A model generated the notes under the pieces. It ran no database searches. It saw only the letters and a program-made list of their open reading frames with translations, and had not been told where the DNA came from. A stretch of DNA of 64,000 nt from Fibrella arboris (GTDB lineage Bacteria > Bacteroidota > Bacteroidia > Cytophagales > Spirosomataceae). Position numbers and translations under genes: made by a program. Of the stretch, positions 1 through 9,100 are shown in pieces. Location: the NCBI RefSeq assembly GCF_041321095.1, contig NZ_JBGGWE010000011.1, forward strand, positions 62,001 through 126,000, written 5' to 3'. Within the stretch, counting starts at the first letter, position 1, and the number at the start of each line of letters is the position of its first letter.

Positions 1-378
1 AACGGGATTCCCAGCGGCTCAGCTTATTGCGCAGGAAAAGCCGCAGTGACCAATCTGGCCCATACGCTTCGGTTAGAATGGCATAAAACAGGTATGCACG
101 TGGGCGTGATTCACCTCGGTTTTACGACCAATGACCCGGAGAAACGGGTATTCGCCGCTAATGGCGATCCCGTACCGTTGGCGCATCGCCCCCCTCGCTG
201 GCAGATGTCGCAGGCGGCAGTAGCCAAAGCCATTGCCCGGCATATTCATCGGCGCCGCAGCAACACCGTGTTAACTGGCATGGGCAAACTGAATGCAACG
301 CTGAGCCGCTTTTTTCCCGGCCTGGTCGACTGGATCGTGCTAAAGAGCATGAAGCTCAGACCGGAATTATACGTGTAA
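1..378 (+). CDS. Short-chain dehydrogenase/reductase, C-terminal part (start lies outside the window)
   Basis: The frame is open from the first base to TAA at 376-378, so the 5' end is missing. The first residues contain Y-C-A-G-K, the YxxxK catalytic signature of classical short-chain dehydrogenases, preceded by a Ser-rich stretch where the active-site Ser normally sits. The following segment (GMHVGVIHLGF) fits the strand after the active site, although the usual Pro-Gly is Leu-Gly here. This would be an NAD(P)H-dependent cytosolic oxidoreductase; the substrate cannot be told. It converges on the MFS exporter gene. Confidence 0.8.
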   Translation, partial: NGIPSGSAYCAGKAAVTNLAHTLRLEWHKTGMHVGVIHLGFTTNDPEKRVFAANGDPVPLAHRPPRWQMSQAAVAKAIARHIHRRRSNTVLTGMGKLNATLSRFFPGLVDWIVLKSMKLRPELYV

Positions 379-526
379 AGTTGTTTTTGACAGCGATTTT
401 AGGGTCTTGGCCCATAACTCACATGAGTTATGGATTAAACCTGGTCGAAGGGCCCGCATGCAAAGCAATACACTAATTATCAATTAGTTACTGACAGAAG
501 TGTCCATAATTCACGGTACCTACTGC
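379..526. other. Convergent intergenic gap with two short palindromes
   Basis: No gene is seen. An inverted repeat with 10-bp arms and a 2-nt centre lies at 412-433, and a second one (CTAATT, 3 nt, AATTAG) at 473-487. Neither has a clear U-run, so they may be weak terminators for the converging genes or chance palindromes. Confidence 0.4.
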
Positions 527-1783
527 CTAAGAATGATCGATGTGACTAGCCACCGGTTTAGGAGACTGGGGCTGCACGTACTCTTTCAGGGCACCAACCG
601 TGAAGGCAATGGCAATGAGTGTGCATACCCCTCCGGCCATATACGGCGCCCCGGGAAAGTAAATGGGCGCACCTGGCTTGGTAAAATAGGCAAACAGATT
701 CGTCATCAATACCGGGCTAACAATAGCCGTAAGACTCATCAGGCTGGTTAATGCCCCCTGCAATTCGCCCTGTTCATTAGGAGGCACCTGTCCCGAAATA
801 ATTCCCTGGATTGCAGGCCCTGTTATGCCAGCAAACGAGTAGGGAACAATAAGCGCGAAGGCCATCCAGCTCTCATTGGCGAAAGCGAAGCCCAGAAAGC
901 TGAACACATAAATGATCATGCCTAAAAAAACAGACCGTTTTTGGCCAATTCTCGGAATGATGACGCGAATCAGTCCACCTTGCACGATGGCGACGGCCAG
1001 CCCGATAAGACCCAGCGAAATGCCAACCATTTTCGTATCCCAATTAAAGCGCAGCATCGTGAAATACCCCCATACCGACTGCATCACCTGCCCCGCCACA
1101 TACAGGAAAGCCAGTGCCACGATCAGGCCTACCAACGACCGGTAGCGCCGTAACGCTTTAAACGACCCAACTGGATTGGCCCGCTGCCAGCTAAAAGCCC
1201 GCCGGTTTTCCAGCGACAAGGATTCGGGCAGCACAAAATAACCATACAGCCAGTTTACTAACGACAGGCAGGCTGCGGCGTAGAAAGGAGCCCTGATGCC
1301 GTAACTGCTGAACAGAGCGCCCAGCGTTGGCCCAACGATAAAGCCCAGGCCAAAGGCGGCGCCGATAAGTCCGAAGTTCTGCGCCCGTTTATCAGGCGTG
1401 CTGATATCAGCAATGTAGGCGCTGGCCGTTGTGAAGCTGGCCCCGCAGATACCAGCCGCAATACGGGCAAAAAACAGCCAGCCGATTGTGGGCGAATAAG
1501 CCGATACCAGGAAGTCGAGCCCCAGGCCGAACAGGGAGATAAGCAGCACCGGCCTGCGCCCGTACTGGTCGCTGAGGCCACCCAGAATGGGTGCGCAAAC
1601 AAACTGCATGACGGCATAGGCAAACGTGAGCCACCCGCCATACTGCGAGGCCACGCTTAGTCCCTGGCCCGTTAGCTCTTCAATCAATCTGGGCACCACC
1701 GGCACAATCAACCCAATGCCAATACAGTCGACAAGAACCGTAATGAAGATAAAAATCAGTGCTGGACTACGTTTATCAGCCAT
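527..1783 (-). CDS. MFS drug exporter, TetA-like (TCR family)
   Basis: A 418-residue protein with about twelve hydrophobic segments, the usual length for 12-TM major facilitator proteins. The loop between TM2 and TM3 has the MFS motif A (GGLSDQYGRRPVLL), and the N-terminus (VLVDCIGIGLIVPVVPRL) is typical of the tetracycline-resistance TetA/multidrug subgroup. It probably exports a small hydrophobic compound in exchange for protons at the inner membrane. Actual tetracycline resistance is not implied, because many chromosomal relatives have other substrates. It is transcribed divergently from the DUF2721 gene, with 83 bp between the two start codons. Confidence 0.85.
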   Translation of the reverse strand: MADKRSPALIFIFITVLVDCIGIGLIVPVVPRLIEELTGQGLSVASQYGGWLTFAYAVMQFVCAPILGGLSDQYGRRPVLLISLFGLGLDFLVSAYSPTIGWLFFARIAAGICGASFTTASAYIADISTPDKRAQNFGLIGAAFGLGFIVGPTLGALFSSYGIRAPFYAAACLSLVNWLYGYFVLPESLSLENRRAFSWQRANPVGSFKALRRYRSLVGLIVALAFLYVAGQVMQSVWGYFTMLRFNWDTKMVGISLGLIGLAVAIVQGGLIRVIIPRIGQKRSVFLGMIIYVFSFLGFAFANESWMAFALIVPYSFAGITGPAIQGIISGQVPPNEQGELQGALTSLMSLTAIVSPVLMTNLFAYFTKPGAPIYFPGAPYMAGGVCTLIAIAFTVGALKEYVQPQSPKPVASHIDHS

Positions 1784-1866
1784 ATAAATGGTACCCTTTT
1801 GAACAAAGGCTGCAAGTTACGATGTTTCGGCAGGTAGTCGGTGAACATGCCTATCGACAATCCGCT

Positions 1867-2328
1867 ATGGAACTCACTATCAGCACACCAGCCCTTCTTT
1901 TTTCAACAGTTTCGTTGTTGATGATTGCCTTTACCAACCGTTTTCTGGCTATTGCCAGCCTTATCCGTGATTTGCACGATAAATTCAGGACCAACCCCGA
2001 GACGGTTTATGTTGACCAAATTAGAAACCTTCACCGTCGTCTCCGTCTGATTCGCAACATCCAGATTCTGGCGGTGCTGAGCCTGCTGGTAAGTGCCGTG
2101 TGTATGGCGCTGATCTACTGGAACAATCAGCTGGCAGCCAGTTATCTGTTTGGGCTGGCCCTGGTACTTCAGATTTCGGCACTGGTCATTTCGGTGGTCG
2201 AGATCTCTATCTCCATCAATGCCTTGCATATTGAGCTCAGCGATATGGAACAGGAACTTGGCCACCGCCGCTTCGATTTGTTTGCGCTCCGGCCGCGTTC
2301 AGGGGCTAACCCCGACACGCCACATTAA
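1867..2328 (+). CDS. DUF2721 family membrane protein
   Basis: A 153-residue protein. The opening sequence (ELTISTPALLFSTVSLLMIAFTNRFL) followed by IRDLH matches what I know of the DUF2721 family: a membrane segment, a conserved N-R-F, a cytoplasmic helix, then two more membrane helices (about residues 62-83 and 87-110). Function is unknown. The frame is open further upstream, but the ATG at 1867 starts directly at the family's conserved N-terminus, whereas upstream starts would overlap the start of the divergent MFS gene. Identification by pattern memory, not a search. Confidence 0.75.
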   Translation: MELTISTPALLFSTVSLLMIAFTNRFLAIASLIRDLHDKFRTNPETVYVDQIRNLHRRLRLIRNIQILAVLSLLVSAVCMALIYWNNQLAASYLFGLALVLQISALVISVVEISISINALHIELSDMEQELGHRRFDLFALRPRSGANPDTPH

Positions 2329-2439
2329 TAGTCCGGGAACAAAGCCGGCGGCGCTTGTTAGTAGAGTAGAGGTGTACATTAGGGCAAACGCCGAGCAGAT
2401 AAACCTCTGCTGCCGGACAAGCTAAATGGGAAAACGGTT

Positions 2440-2447
2440 TATATTTG
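2440..2447 (+). promoter_or_regulatory. Bacteroidota -7 promoter box (TATATTTG) for the Anbu gene
   Basis: Exact match to TAnnTTTG, 28 nt before the ATG at 2476. No clear -33 TTTG is visible. It would give a 5' UTR of about 25 nt and read into the Anbu and transglutaminase genes. Confidence 0.55.
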
Positions 2448-2475
2448 CCCGTTACACATCCACCTCGCGGCTCTA

Positions 2476-3222
2476 ATGACGTATTGCTTAGGAATAAAAG
2501 TAAAATCAGGTCTGGTAGCTATCGCCGACACACGGTTGACGTCGGGCACCGAAGTTTCCATGAACCGGAAGATCACTGTCCACGAGGTCAAGAATCATTC
2601 GCTGTTCATTATGACCTCGGGCCTACGGTCAGTGCGTGATAAAGCCATAACGTATTTCCGCGAAGTACTGGCCGAACAGGACCAGACATTCAACAAGCTC
2701 TACAAAGCCGTGAATGCCTTTGGCGAACAGGTCAAACGGGTGGCAGCCGAAGACAAAGAGTCGATTCAGGCGTCGGGGATGCACTTCAACCTCAATGCCA
2801 TTGTGGGCGGCCAGTTACAGGACGATGACGAGCACAAGCTTTTTTTGCTCTACCCGGAGGGCAACTGGGTTGAAGTCGATTCGGGGTCTCTTTTTAAGAT
2901 CATTGGCAATTCCGGGTATGGCAAGCCGCTGTTATTCAGAAATTTAACCTATGACGCCACGCTTCAGGAAGCCTTGAAAATTGGCTTTCTGGCCTTCGAT
3001 GCTACCCGCGTCAGTGCCAACGATGTGGATTACCCGCTCGATGTAGTGGTCTATACTAAAGACAGCTTTCACATGACCGAACACCGGCTGGAGAAAGACG
3101 ATATGGACGAAATCTCGCACCAATGGAGCGCGTTGCTTAATAACTCGGTGCGCAGGCTTCCTACCTATTGGATGGACCCCATCTTCGATAAAGTGGCAGT
3201 AGGAAACGGGCAGGGCGCGTAG
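2476..3222 (+). CDS. Anbu-type proteasome-like peptidase
   Basis: A 248-residue protein starting M-T-Y-C-L-G-I. After removal of Met1, Thr2 would be the N-terminal nucleophile of the Ntn-hydrolase fold. Asp18 (in ADTR) and Lys32 (in NRKI) match the Asp17 and Lys33 positions of proteasome beta subunits. Length and N-terminus fit Anbu (ancestral beta subunit), the bacterial proteasome relative known to form helical assemblies. Anbu genes usually sit with a transglutaminase, an alpha-E protein and a circularly permuted ATP-grasp enzyme; only the transglutaminase is present here, 67 bp downstream on the same strand. Cytosolic; substrates unknown. Confidence 0.85.
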   Translation: MTYCLGIKVKSGLVAIADTRLTSGTEVSMNRKITVHEVKNHSLFIMTSGLRSVRDKAITYFREVLAEQDQTFNKLYKAVNAFGEQVKRVAAEDKESIQASGMHFNLNAIVGGQLQDDDEHKLFLLYPEGNWVEVDSGSLFKIIGNSGYGKPLLFRNLTYDATLQEALKIGFLAFDATRVSANDVDYPLDVVVYTKDSFHMTEHRLEKDDMDEISHQWSALLNNSVRRLPTYWMDPIFDKVAVGNGQGA

Positions 3223-3289
3223 GTAATCGCCAGCGAAACCACTGCCTACCGACTCTTTAGCATACTTTCTGACTAACGTCTATACCCTC

Positions 3290-4129
3290 ATGCGCCTGTC
3301 TGTTAAGCATCAGCTGCGATACCAGTATGACCACCCCGTTGTGCTGCAACCGCATATGCTCTACCTGTATCCGCGCACGTACCCGTATCAGCGCCTGCAA
3401 CAGTATGAGCTGACGATCGAACCAACCCCATCGAAGGTGGTCCGAAACGTAGATGTAGAAGGGAATGTACAGCAGCTGGTTTATTTCAGCGGCCCTACCA
3501 GTCAACTGCATATCACCGCTGAGGTAGAGGTTGATTCTGACCCCTTCAATTCGCTCGACTTTGTGCTTTTTCCGTTTGAAGCCCAGCGCGTTCCGCTAAA
3601 ATACCCGGCCGAGGTACGTCCACTTCTCGAAACGTACCTGACCCGCGAAGGCGTAACGCCTACCATTGAAACCTGGGCGCGGCAGTTGGCGTCGGGAGTT
3701 AACTGGCAGACAGTCCCCTTTCTAATAGCACTGAATAATGCCATCCGGCAGTTTACGTATGCCGTTCGGGAAGAAGGGGCTCCGTACCCGCCCGAGCAGA
3801 CGCTGCTGGAGCAGCGCGGTTCGTGCCGTGACTACACCACCCTGTTCATGGCTGCCTGCCGAAGCCTCGGTATTGCTGCCCGGTTCGTGAGCGGGTACCT
3901 CTTTGGCTCAGCACAGCAGGAACATCAACTTCACGCCTGGGCCGAAGTGTATTTACCCGGTGCCGGGTGGCGCGGTTTCGACCCTACTGAAAATACGGTG
4001 GTTGTCAATAATCACATTTTTCTGGCTTCATCGGCCAAAGCAGAGCTGACCGCCCCCGTTAGTGGCACTTTCACGGGTAAAGCCAACTCCGTACTGGCAG
4101 CCAATGTGCACATTGATAATGAACCATGA
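3290..4129 (+). CDS. Bacterial transglutaminase-like protease/amidase
   Basis: A 279-residue protein with the N-terminal beta domain typical of bacterial transglutaminase-like proteins (about 1-80), followed by the catalytic core. The triad is visible as Cys179 in RGSCRDY, His215 in LHAWAEVY and Asp231 in GFDPT. The family forms or breaks amide bonds; members next to Anbu are thought to process peptide-tagged substrates made by the ATP-grasp/alpha-E partners. It forms a likely two-gene operon with the upstream Anbu gene. The stop codon lies within the left edge of a strong hairpin. Confidence 0.87.
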   Translation: MRLSVKHQLRYQYDHPVVLQPHMLYLYPRTYPYQRLQQYELTIEPTPSKVVRNVDVEGNVQQLVYFSGPTSQLHITAEVEVDSDPFNSLDFVLFPFEAQRVPLKYPAEVRPLLETYLTREGVTPTIETWARQLASGVNWQTVPFLIALNNAIRQFTYAVREEGAPYPPEQTLLEQRGSCRDYTTLFMAACRSLGIAARFVSGYLFGSAQQEHQLHAWAEVYLPGAGWRGFDPTENTVVVNNHIFLASSAKAELTAPVSGTFTGKANSVLAANVHIDNEP

Positions 4130-4180
4130 ACAACGTACCCAGCCAGCTCCTACGCATCAGAGGGGCTGGGTACGTTGTTC
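4128..4180. terminator. Perfect 17-bp inverted repeat between convergent genes
   Basis: The arms 4128-4144 and 4164-4180 are fully complementary, with a 19-nt loop. It starts inside the transglutaminase stop codon and ends 6 bp before the convergent SUI1 stop, so it could terminate both. Both arms contain the abundant ACGTACC heptamer. Confidence 0.7.
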
Positions 4181-4186
4181 GTGCGC

Positions 4187-4522
4187 TTACCCACCCGCTT
4201 TTCTGGCACCGTATTTCTTGCCAGTCAGGTACGCCAGGATTTTTTCCCGGTGATCGCCCTGAATCTGAATTTCGCCGTCTTTGACAGTCCCCCCCGTCCC
4301 ACAGCTATTCTTCAGCTGCTTCCCAAGGTCAGCCAGATCGGCATCAGTACCGATAAAGCCCCGCACAACCGTCACCACTTTCCCGCCCCCTTTCCGGTCA
4401 AGCCATAGTTTAAGCTGTTGCTGCTGCGGTGGTAACGTATCGGCGGCAGGCTCGCTGTTTGTTTCGTATTCGTGATCGGGATTCGTTGAATAGACTATCC
4501 CTGTATAGTTTTTCTTACTCAT
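4187..4522 (-). CDS. SUI1/YciH-type translation initiation factor
   Basis: A 111-residue protein. The C-terminal ~75 residues carry the SUI1 (eIF1-like) fold signature: basic KGGGKVVTVVRGF, then LGKQLKNSCGTGGTVKDGEIQIQGDH, with the conserved C-G-x-G-G-T-V-K-D loop. Bacterial YciH-like proteins bind the ribosome and affect start-site fidelity. I chose the ATG at 4522 (MSKKNYTG); an upstream ATG at 4537 would add five residues. It lies just after the lipid kinase gene (18 bp) in the same direction. Confidence 0.88.
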   Translation of the reverse strand: MSKKNYTGIVYSTNPDHEYETNSEPAADTLPPQQQQLKLWLDRKGGGKVVTVVRGFIGTDADLADLGKQLKNSCGTGGTVKDGEIQIQGDHREKILAYLTGKKYGARKAGG

Positions 4523-4540
4523 AGTAGCTGACCTCACGGT

Positions 4541-5419
4541 TTACATCAATACTAATAAACTACCGGGCAATACCCGAACGGTACAGCTTTCGCCGGGCAA
4601 CGTTAAGGGTTCTCCGTCTGCGTGGGCCAGCAAAGGGGCATCGCTTTGGATAGTGGCCTCCTGTAGGCGCTGCCCAGACCAGTAGGTCGACTGGTTCAAT
4701 GTCTTGCGAAACAACTGCCAGCCGATTACACTGACCATGTGTGTTGGAAACAGCTTTATCTGGCAGAGGTCCAGTTTACCGTCGGCAATGTTGGCGGTTG
4801 GCGCCACCCAGGCATTGTTCCCAAACTGTCCCGCATTGGCGGCCGTCAATGAAAAGAGCGGGCCGGTCTTTTTATCGTTGATCACGTAGGTGGCAGGCCG
4901 GTAGCTCCAAAAGGACTGATAGGCCGTTTTGATGTATGTCTGTAGCCCCCGAACAGGTTGCCGCGCAAAGGCATGGGCTACATACGCTTCAAAACCCAGC
5001 CCGGCCGTGCAGAAGAACGGGTGCCTGTTCAATTCACCGCTGTCAATCAGTACCGGTTTACCGGCCAGTGCCCGCGTCACCGCTTTCTGCGGGTTCATTG
5101 GCAATCCCAGATGACGCGCCAAGCCGTTGCCCGAGCCCATTGGCACAATACCCAGCGCAGTAGAGGTGTGCCTGAGCGCACGGGCTGTTTCGTTGATCGT
5201 TCCGTCACCACCCATGACCAGCACCCGGCGAATGCCCTGTTGCACAGCCTGCGCTGCCAGCTCGGTAGCATGCCCCGCATAAGCAGTCGTCACCATCTCG
5301 GGGTGGTATGCCTGCCGGCCGGCTTCGGCGGCGATGAAGGCGCGCAGCCCTTCTTTCTGAGCCAGTGGCAACGTACCCGACAACGGGTTAATGATAACGA
5401 GCAGATCGGTAGTGGCCAT
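4541..5419 (-). CDS. Diacylglycerol/lipid kinase (YegS/DagK-like)
   Basis: A 292-residue soluble kinase. Family hallmarks are NPLSGT near residue 11 (the N-P-x-S-G motif), GGDGTINE at about 70-77 for nucleotide binding, PMGSGNGLARHLG at 93-105, and a C-terminal HADGEP segment. It phosphorylates a lipid such as diacylglycerol or a sphingoid base with ATP on the inner face of the membrane; the real lipid is not readable from sequence. Its ATG follows the stop of the 37-residue membrane peptide gene by 3 nt, which suggests translational coupling. Confidence 0.88.
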   Translation of the reverse strand: MATTDLLVIINPLSGTLPLAQKEGLRAFIAAEAGRQAYHPEMVTTAYAGHATELAAQAVQQGIRRVLVMGGDGTINETARALRHTSTALGIVPMGSGNGLARHLGLPMNPQKAVTRALAGKPVLIDSGELNRHPFFCTAGLGFEAYVAHAFARQPVRGLQTYIKTAYQSFWSYRPATYVINDKKTGPLFSLTAANAGQFGNNAWVAPTANIADGKLDLCQIKLFPTHMVSVIGWQLFRKTLNQSTYWSGQRLQEATIQSDAPLLAHADGEPLTLPGESCTVRVLPGSLLVLM

Positions 5420-5422
5420 GTA

Positions 5423-5536
5423 TCAGGCGAAAAAAATGAACATCAGGGCAATGAATACGAGGATAAACAAGTAATACCACCCGTCGGAAAATACATAAGG
5501 CTTATATTCCCGATAAAAATCACGTAGCCATTTCAT
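5423..5536 (-). CDS. 37-residue single-span membrane protein upstream of the lipid kinase
   Basis: The frame runs from ATG (5534-5536) to TGA (5423-5425). The product begins with a charged, aromatic stretch (MKWLRDFYREYKPYV), then SDGWYYLF, and ends in a hydrophobic helix of about 15 residues finishing ...FIFFA. Such a short coding gene needs context to be believed. It has a -7-like box (GAACTTTG) exactly 4 nt before its ATG, and its stop is 3 nt from the kinase start. It may anchor or regulate the kinase, but this is a guess. I do not recognise the family. Confidence 0.6.
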   Translation of the reverse strand: MKWLRDFYREYKPYVFSDGWYYLFILVFIALMFIFFA

Positions 5537-5556
5537 GCTGCAAAGTTCGCCAAAAA

Positions 5557-6000
5557 ATGAGACACCTCTGTTTTCTTCTCGTGCTGTCTGTTGTCGCTAC
5601 CAGCAACATGGCTACTTCTTACGCGCAAACCACTGCCGACCGGCAAACAATTCTGGGCCTGTTGAAACGCCAGACTGATGATTGGAATGCCGGCCGGGTA
5701 ACCGACTTCATGAACGGCTACTGGCCTTCTGATTCGCTGACATTTGTTGGTAAAGCCGGCATCACTTACGGCTACGACGCCACATTGGCCAACTACAAGA
5801 AACGCTACCCCGACCGCGACAGCATGGGTACGCTGGTTTTCACCATCCTGACACTTGACTTCCCTGGCAGGAACGTGGCTTACGTTATCGGCAAATGGCA
5901 TTTGACCCGCCCCAAAATTGGCGATGCAGGTGGCCATTTTACCCTTCTCTGGGAAAAGAAAAAAGGGCGCTGGGTCATTACCAGCGACCATTCCTCGTAG
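5557..6000 (+). CDS. Secreted SnoaL/DUF4440-like (NTF2-fold) protein
   Basis: A 147-residue protein with an N-terminal signal peptide (MRHLCFLLVLSVVATSNMATSYA, cleavage after SYA likely). The mature part reads as an NTF2-like fold of the DUF4440 type: ILGLLKRQTDDWNAGRVTDFMNGY, then SLTFVGKAGITYGY, and a C-terminal FTLLWEKKKGRWVITSDHSS ending. Members are either small enzymes or ligand-binding domains; here periplasmic and of unknown role. Divergent from the 37-residue membrane protein gene, with only 20 bp between. Confidence 0.8.
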   Translation: MRHLCFLLVLSVVATSNMATSYAQTTADRQTILGLLKRQTDDWNAGRVTDFMNGYWPSDSLTFVGKAGITYGYDATLANYKKRYPDRDSMGTLVFTILTLDFPGRNVAYVIGKWHLTRPKIGDAGGHFTLLWEKKKGRWVITSDHSS

Positions 6001-6131
6001 CCCTGGCCAGTGAAAAACAGATCAGTAGGCGGCCTCCTGATAAGCGGTTGCAGTCGTTTGTTCATCAGTCTCGCCTTTTAACCGGTGTGGATGTAGCTGG
6101 TAGGCATATCAGCTAGCCGTATCTTTACAAA

Positions 6132-9100
6132 ATGGTTACGACTACGCCAAAGCCCGCTTTACCCTTTAGCAGCCTTCGACAATCCTTTGAGGGCGATCTG
6201 TACTTTTCGGATTCGGCCGAGCACCTGGCACAACGGGCCATCTATGCTACCGACGCCTCCGTGTATCAGGAGATGCCGGTAGCGGTAGCCATTCCGCGTA
6301 CGGTCGAAGACATCAAGCGGTTGATCCGGTTCGTAAAAACGAATACCCAACCCGGCGCACCACTGGGCCTGATTCCCCGCGCTGCCGGTACCTCGCTGGC
6401 CGGGCAGGTAGTGGGCAATGGCATCGTAGCAGATATTGGCACCTATTTTACCAGCATCCTCGCCATCGATCCCGACGAGCGCTGGGTACGTGTGCAGCCG
6501 GGCGTTATCCGCGACGACCTGAACGTAGCCCTGAAACCCTACGGCCTCATGTTCGGGCCCGAAACCTCAACGGCCAGCCGGGCCATGATCGGCGGAATGA
6601 TTGGCAACAACTCCTGCGGCCTGCATTCGATTGTCTGGGGCACCACCCGCGACCATCTCCTTGAGGTGCGGGCAGTACTGGCCGACGGCGCCGAGGTAAC
6701 CTTTGGCCAGTTGAGCAGCGATGAATTTGCCGCAAAATGTCGGGGCGAGCATGTTGTGAGCCCGCTTGAACAGCAGATATACCAACAGGTTCATAGCTGG
6801 CTTTCTGATTCCACTATCTGCCAGCAGATCCGCGACGGTTACCCCAACCCGGCCGTCAGCCGCCGCAATACCGGCTACGCACTGGATGCGTTGGTGGCGT
6901 CCCTCACCCCCGGCCCCTCCCGCAGCGGCGGACCGCCCACGTTGGGAGAGGGGCCGGGGGTGAGGGACGGCATAAACCTCGCTCACCTCATTGCCGGGTC
7001 AGAAGGCACACTTTGTTTCATTACGGAAGCCAAACTGAACCTATTGCCGCTGCCGCCTGCACACGTGGGTCTGGTATGCGCGCATTTCGAAACACTACGT
7101 CAATCACTGGAAGCCAATCTGGTGGCGCTGGACCACCATTGCTATGCCTCTGAACTGGTCGACGATTACATTCTTCAGTTAACGAAAACGAATATCGAGC
7201 AGGCCAAGAACCGGGCTTTCGTGGAGGGAGACCCAAAGGCCGTGCTGATGGTCGAGTTTTTTGGCGAAACGGAACAGGAAGTGCAGGCCCGGACAGCGCA
7301 ATTTGTGGAGGCCTTGCAGGCGAACGGATTAGGGTATGCTTATCCGGTGCTGTTTGGCGACGATACCAAAAAACCGTGGGCGCTGCGCAAGGCTGGCTTG
7401 AGCATCATGTATAACGTACCTGGCGATGCCAAACCCGCCAACGTGATCGAAGACTGCGCCGTAGCGCCTACCGACCTGCCCGACTACATCGATGAGCTGA
7501 CCGTGATGGCCAAAGAAAACCACGGCCTCGATCTTGAGTATTCGGCACATGCGGGAGCCGGTGAGCTGCACGTACTCCCTTTGATCAACCTGAAAACGAC
7601 ACCCGGCCGCGAAACCTTCCGGGCGTTATTGCGCGATACAGCCCAGTTGGTGAAGAAATACGGGGGCTCCCTCTCGGGCGAACACGGCGACGGACGGTTG
7701 CGCGGCGAGTTTATCGCCTACATGCTTGGCCCCGAAAACTATCAGCTCTGTAAAGACGTAAAAGCACGCTGGGATCCTCAGAATCTGTTTAACCCAGGCA
7801 AAGTGGTTGATAGCCCACCCATGAACGAGCAGCTACGCTACCCGGCCGATGTTGTTATTCCGCAGCCTAAGACCGTCTTCGATTTCAGCGCGGCGGGTGG
7901 CCTGCTCGAAGCCGCCGAAAAATGCTCAGGCTCTGGAGACTGCCGCAAAACCCACCTCTCGGGCGGAACCATGTGTCCCAGCTACATGGCCACCCGCCGC
8001 GAGCATGACACCACCCGTGCCAGGGCCAATATGCTGCGCCATTTCTATAGCGGTAAAAGCGTTGCTGAGGCCGAAGTGAAAGACGTGCTCGATCTATGTC
8101 TATCCTGCAAAGCCTGCAAGGCCGAATGCCCCAGTAGCGTAGACATGACCCGCATGAAGGCCGAGTTCACGCAGCAGCTGTACGATGAAAAAGGAATACC
8201 GCTCCGGGCCAGACTTGTCGGAAATTTCACGCGCCTGATGAAGCTCGCCAGCTATGTGCCCTGGGCCTACAACGGCCTGTATAATACGCCTGCCCTCCGC
8301 CGCATCGCCAACCGGCTGGTTGGTTTCCACCCCGACCGGACGATGCCGCATCTGGAGGAGTTTACGGTTTCCCGTTTACTGTCTTCAGTTGCTCCACCAC
8401 ATAGCAGCGCAACAGCAAACAGTAAACAGCAAACAGTAAACTTGTTTTTAGATGAATTCACGCGCTTCAACGATGGGTCTGTTGGCGAAAAAGCCGTGAA
8501 ACTGATGCAGGCGCTCGGCTATACAGTCTCCCTACCAAAGGCCGAAGAAAGTGGCCGAACGTACCTGTCGAAAGGATTTGTGCGTGAAGCCAAGGAGTTG
8601 GCCATCCGCAATGTGCTGGCGCTGCGGGATCACGTTTCAGCCGAAACCCCATTGATTGGCCTGGAACCGTCGGCCATTCTTACCTTCCGGGACGAATACC
8701 CTGACCTGGTGCCTGATGCACTGAAAGCCGACGCCCGTCGGCTAGCTCAGCATACGTACCTGCTGGACGAGTGGATAGCCAGCGAAGCCGATGCCGGACG
8801 AATTACGGCCGATCAGTTTACCAGCGAAGCACGTACAATAAAACTCCACGGTCACTGCCACCAGAAAGCGCTCTCACTCATAAGCCGATCGGTCGATGCG
8901 CTATCGATTCCGACCAACTATCGGGTTGAGCTTATTCCATCGGGCTGCTGCGGCATGGCGGGCTCATTTGGCTACGAAGCAGAGCACTACGCTTTATCGA
9001 TGCAGATCGGTGAGCTTGTGCTTTTCCCGGCCATACGTAGTGCCCGGGCCGATGCCTTATTGGCAGCGCCAGGTACATCTTGCCGCCACCAGATTAAAGA

